Source: Candidatus Omnitrophota bacterium (GTDB taxonomy: Bacteria; Ratteibacteria; UBA8468; B48-G9; JAFGKM01). Taken from it: 64,000 nucleotides of DNA. The translations under genes were made by a program, and so were the position numbers. The notes below the pieces were generated by a model, which saw nothing but the letters and a program-made list of their open reading frames with translations, did no database searches and was not told the DNA's origin. Of this stretch, positions 63,808 to 64,000 are shown one piece after another. Position 1 is the first letter of the stretch; each line of letters begins with the position of its first letter. The stretch is from the NCBI GenBank assembly GCA_023819375.1, contig JAMWDI010000006.1, forward strand, positions 45,384 through 109,383, in the 5' to 3' direction.

Positions 63808-64000
63808 ATGGAGAAAAGATTACTAATATTTTTGATTTTAATCTATTCTCTTTTTTCTTACAGTATAGATATTAAAACAATTCCAACTGCTGATGGACTT
63901 GGGATATTTAAAGCAACGATTGATACACAGAATATGGAAGTTGTAATAAATTGTTCTTCAGGTGCAAGGATTGAAAAATTAATTGATAAAAAGACAGGAA
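63808..64000 (+). CDS. Secreted protein, 5' part only (cut by window end)
   Basis: The frame opens at the ATG at 63808, 3 nt after the previous stop, and is open to the window edge (about 64 codons). MEKRLLIFLILIYSLFS is a signal peptide. The next residues (SIDIKTIPTADGLGIFKATIDTQNMEVVINCSSGARIEKLIDKKTG) are beta-rich and not assignable to a family. It continues the operon of secreted carbohydrate-related proteins. Confidence 0.7.
   Translation, partial: MEKRLLIFLILIYSLFSYSIDIKTIPTADGLGIFKATIDTQNMEVVINCSSGARIEKLIDKKTG

Overview
The window is a very A+T-rich, densely packed bacterial chromosome segment with about 65 protein genes. I see no rRNA, tRNA, CRISPR array, insertion sequence or phage gene, and no gene-free stretch longer than 300 bases. 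Lineage is inferred, not proven. The pseudopilin with the N-terminal style common in Lentisphaerae, Planctomycetes and Omnitrophota, the DUF4091 glycosidase-like protein, the ceramidase-like protein and several Gfo/Idh/MocA proteins suggest a member of or near the PVC group, possibly an Omnitrophota- or Ratteibacteria-like lineage. Corrinoid protein genes of the Wood-Ljungdahl pathway suggest an anaerobe.

Positions 1-23290 are a cell-surface glycan region. A leftward block (5714 to 1) alternates multi-membrane GT39/ArnT-like transferases with GT2 lipid-sugar synthases and one polysaccharide deacetylase. A rightward block (5731-9504) holds two related GT39-like membrane proteins around a uroporphyrinogen-decarboxylase-family protein. 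A long leftward operon (22709 to 9480) encodes a Wzx-type flippase, two radical SAM proteins, four GT4 glycosyltransferases, a sugar nucleotidyltransferase, GDP-mannose 4,6-dehydratase, an asparagine-synthetase-like amidotransferase and an exported HEAT-repeat protein. A GbsR/MarR-type regulator lies just upstream. Its own promoter and the operon promoter carry the same inverted-repeat operator laid over the -10 box, which is the best regulatory find in the window.

Positions 23287-40762 are mixed housekeeping and accessory genes: aroE, a parA gene paired with a ribbon-helix-helix-like partner, a ThuA-Gfo/Idh fusion, apbE, lysA, argH, topA, hisA, a secreted PLD nuclease-like protein, purA, an isocitrate/isopropylmalate dehydrogenase with a LeuD-type subunit, a PIG-L deacetylase, a ceramidase-like protein, a second Gfo/Idh protein and an RluD-type pseudouridine synthase.

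Positions 40782-50851 are the core leftward operon hisI-secD-secF-rsmD-coaD-rpmF-plsX-fabH-fabD-fabG-acpP-fabF-acyl-CoA dehydrogenase, which appears to continue into rluD and beyond. Positions 50870-54251 run rightward: a minimal MGMT-type protein, then acsC, acsE, a DUF3786 protein and a small zinc-ribbon protein. Positions 59053-54107 run leftward: gnd, a xylose-isomerase-like protein, a sirtuin, rsmE and a LysE exporter. From 59185 to the right edge lie a LacI-family regulator with tandem 13-bp repeats at its start, a pseudopilin and secreted carbohydrate-related proteins, the last cut by the window end.

Genes overlap or abut almost everywhere. All six convergent junctions overlap or leave at most 3 nt. 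Two overlaps (91 nt argH/lysA and 145 nt lysE/zinc ribbon) are long enough to suggest lost stop codons. Several promoters place the start codon within a few bases of the predicted transcription start, so some mRNAs may be leaderless.
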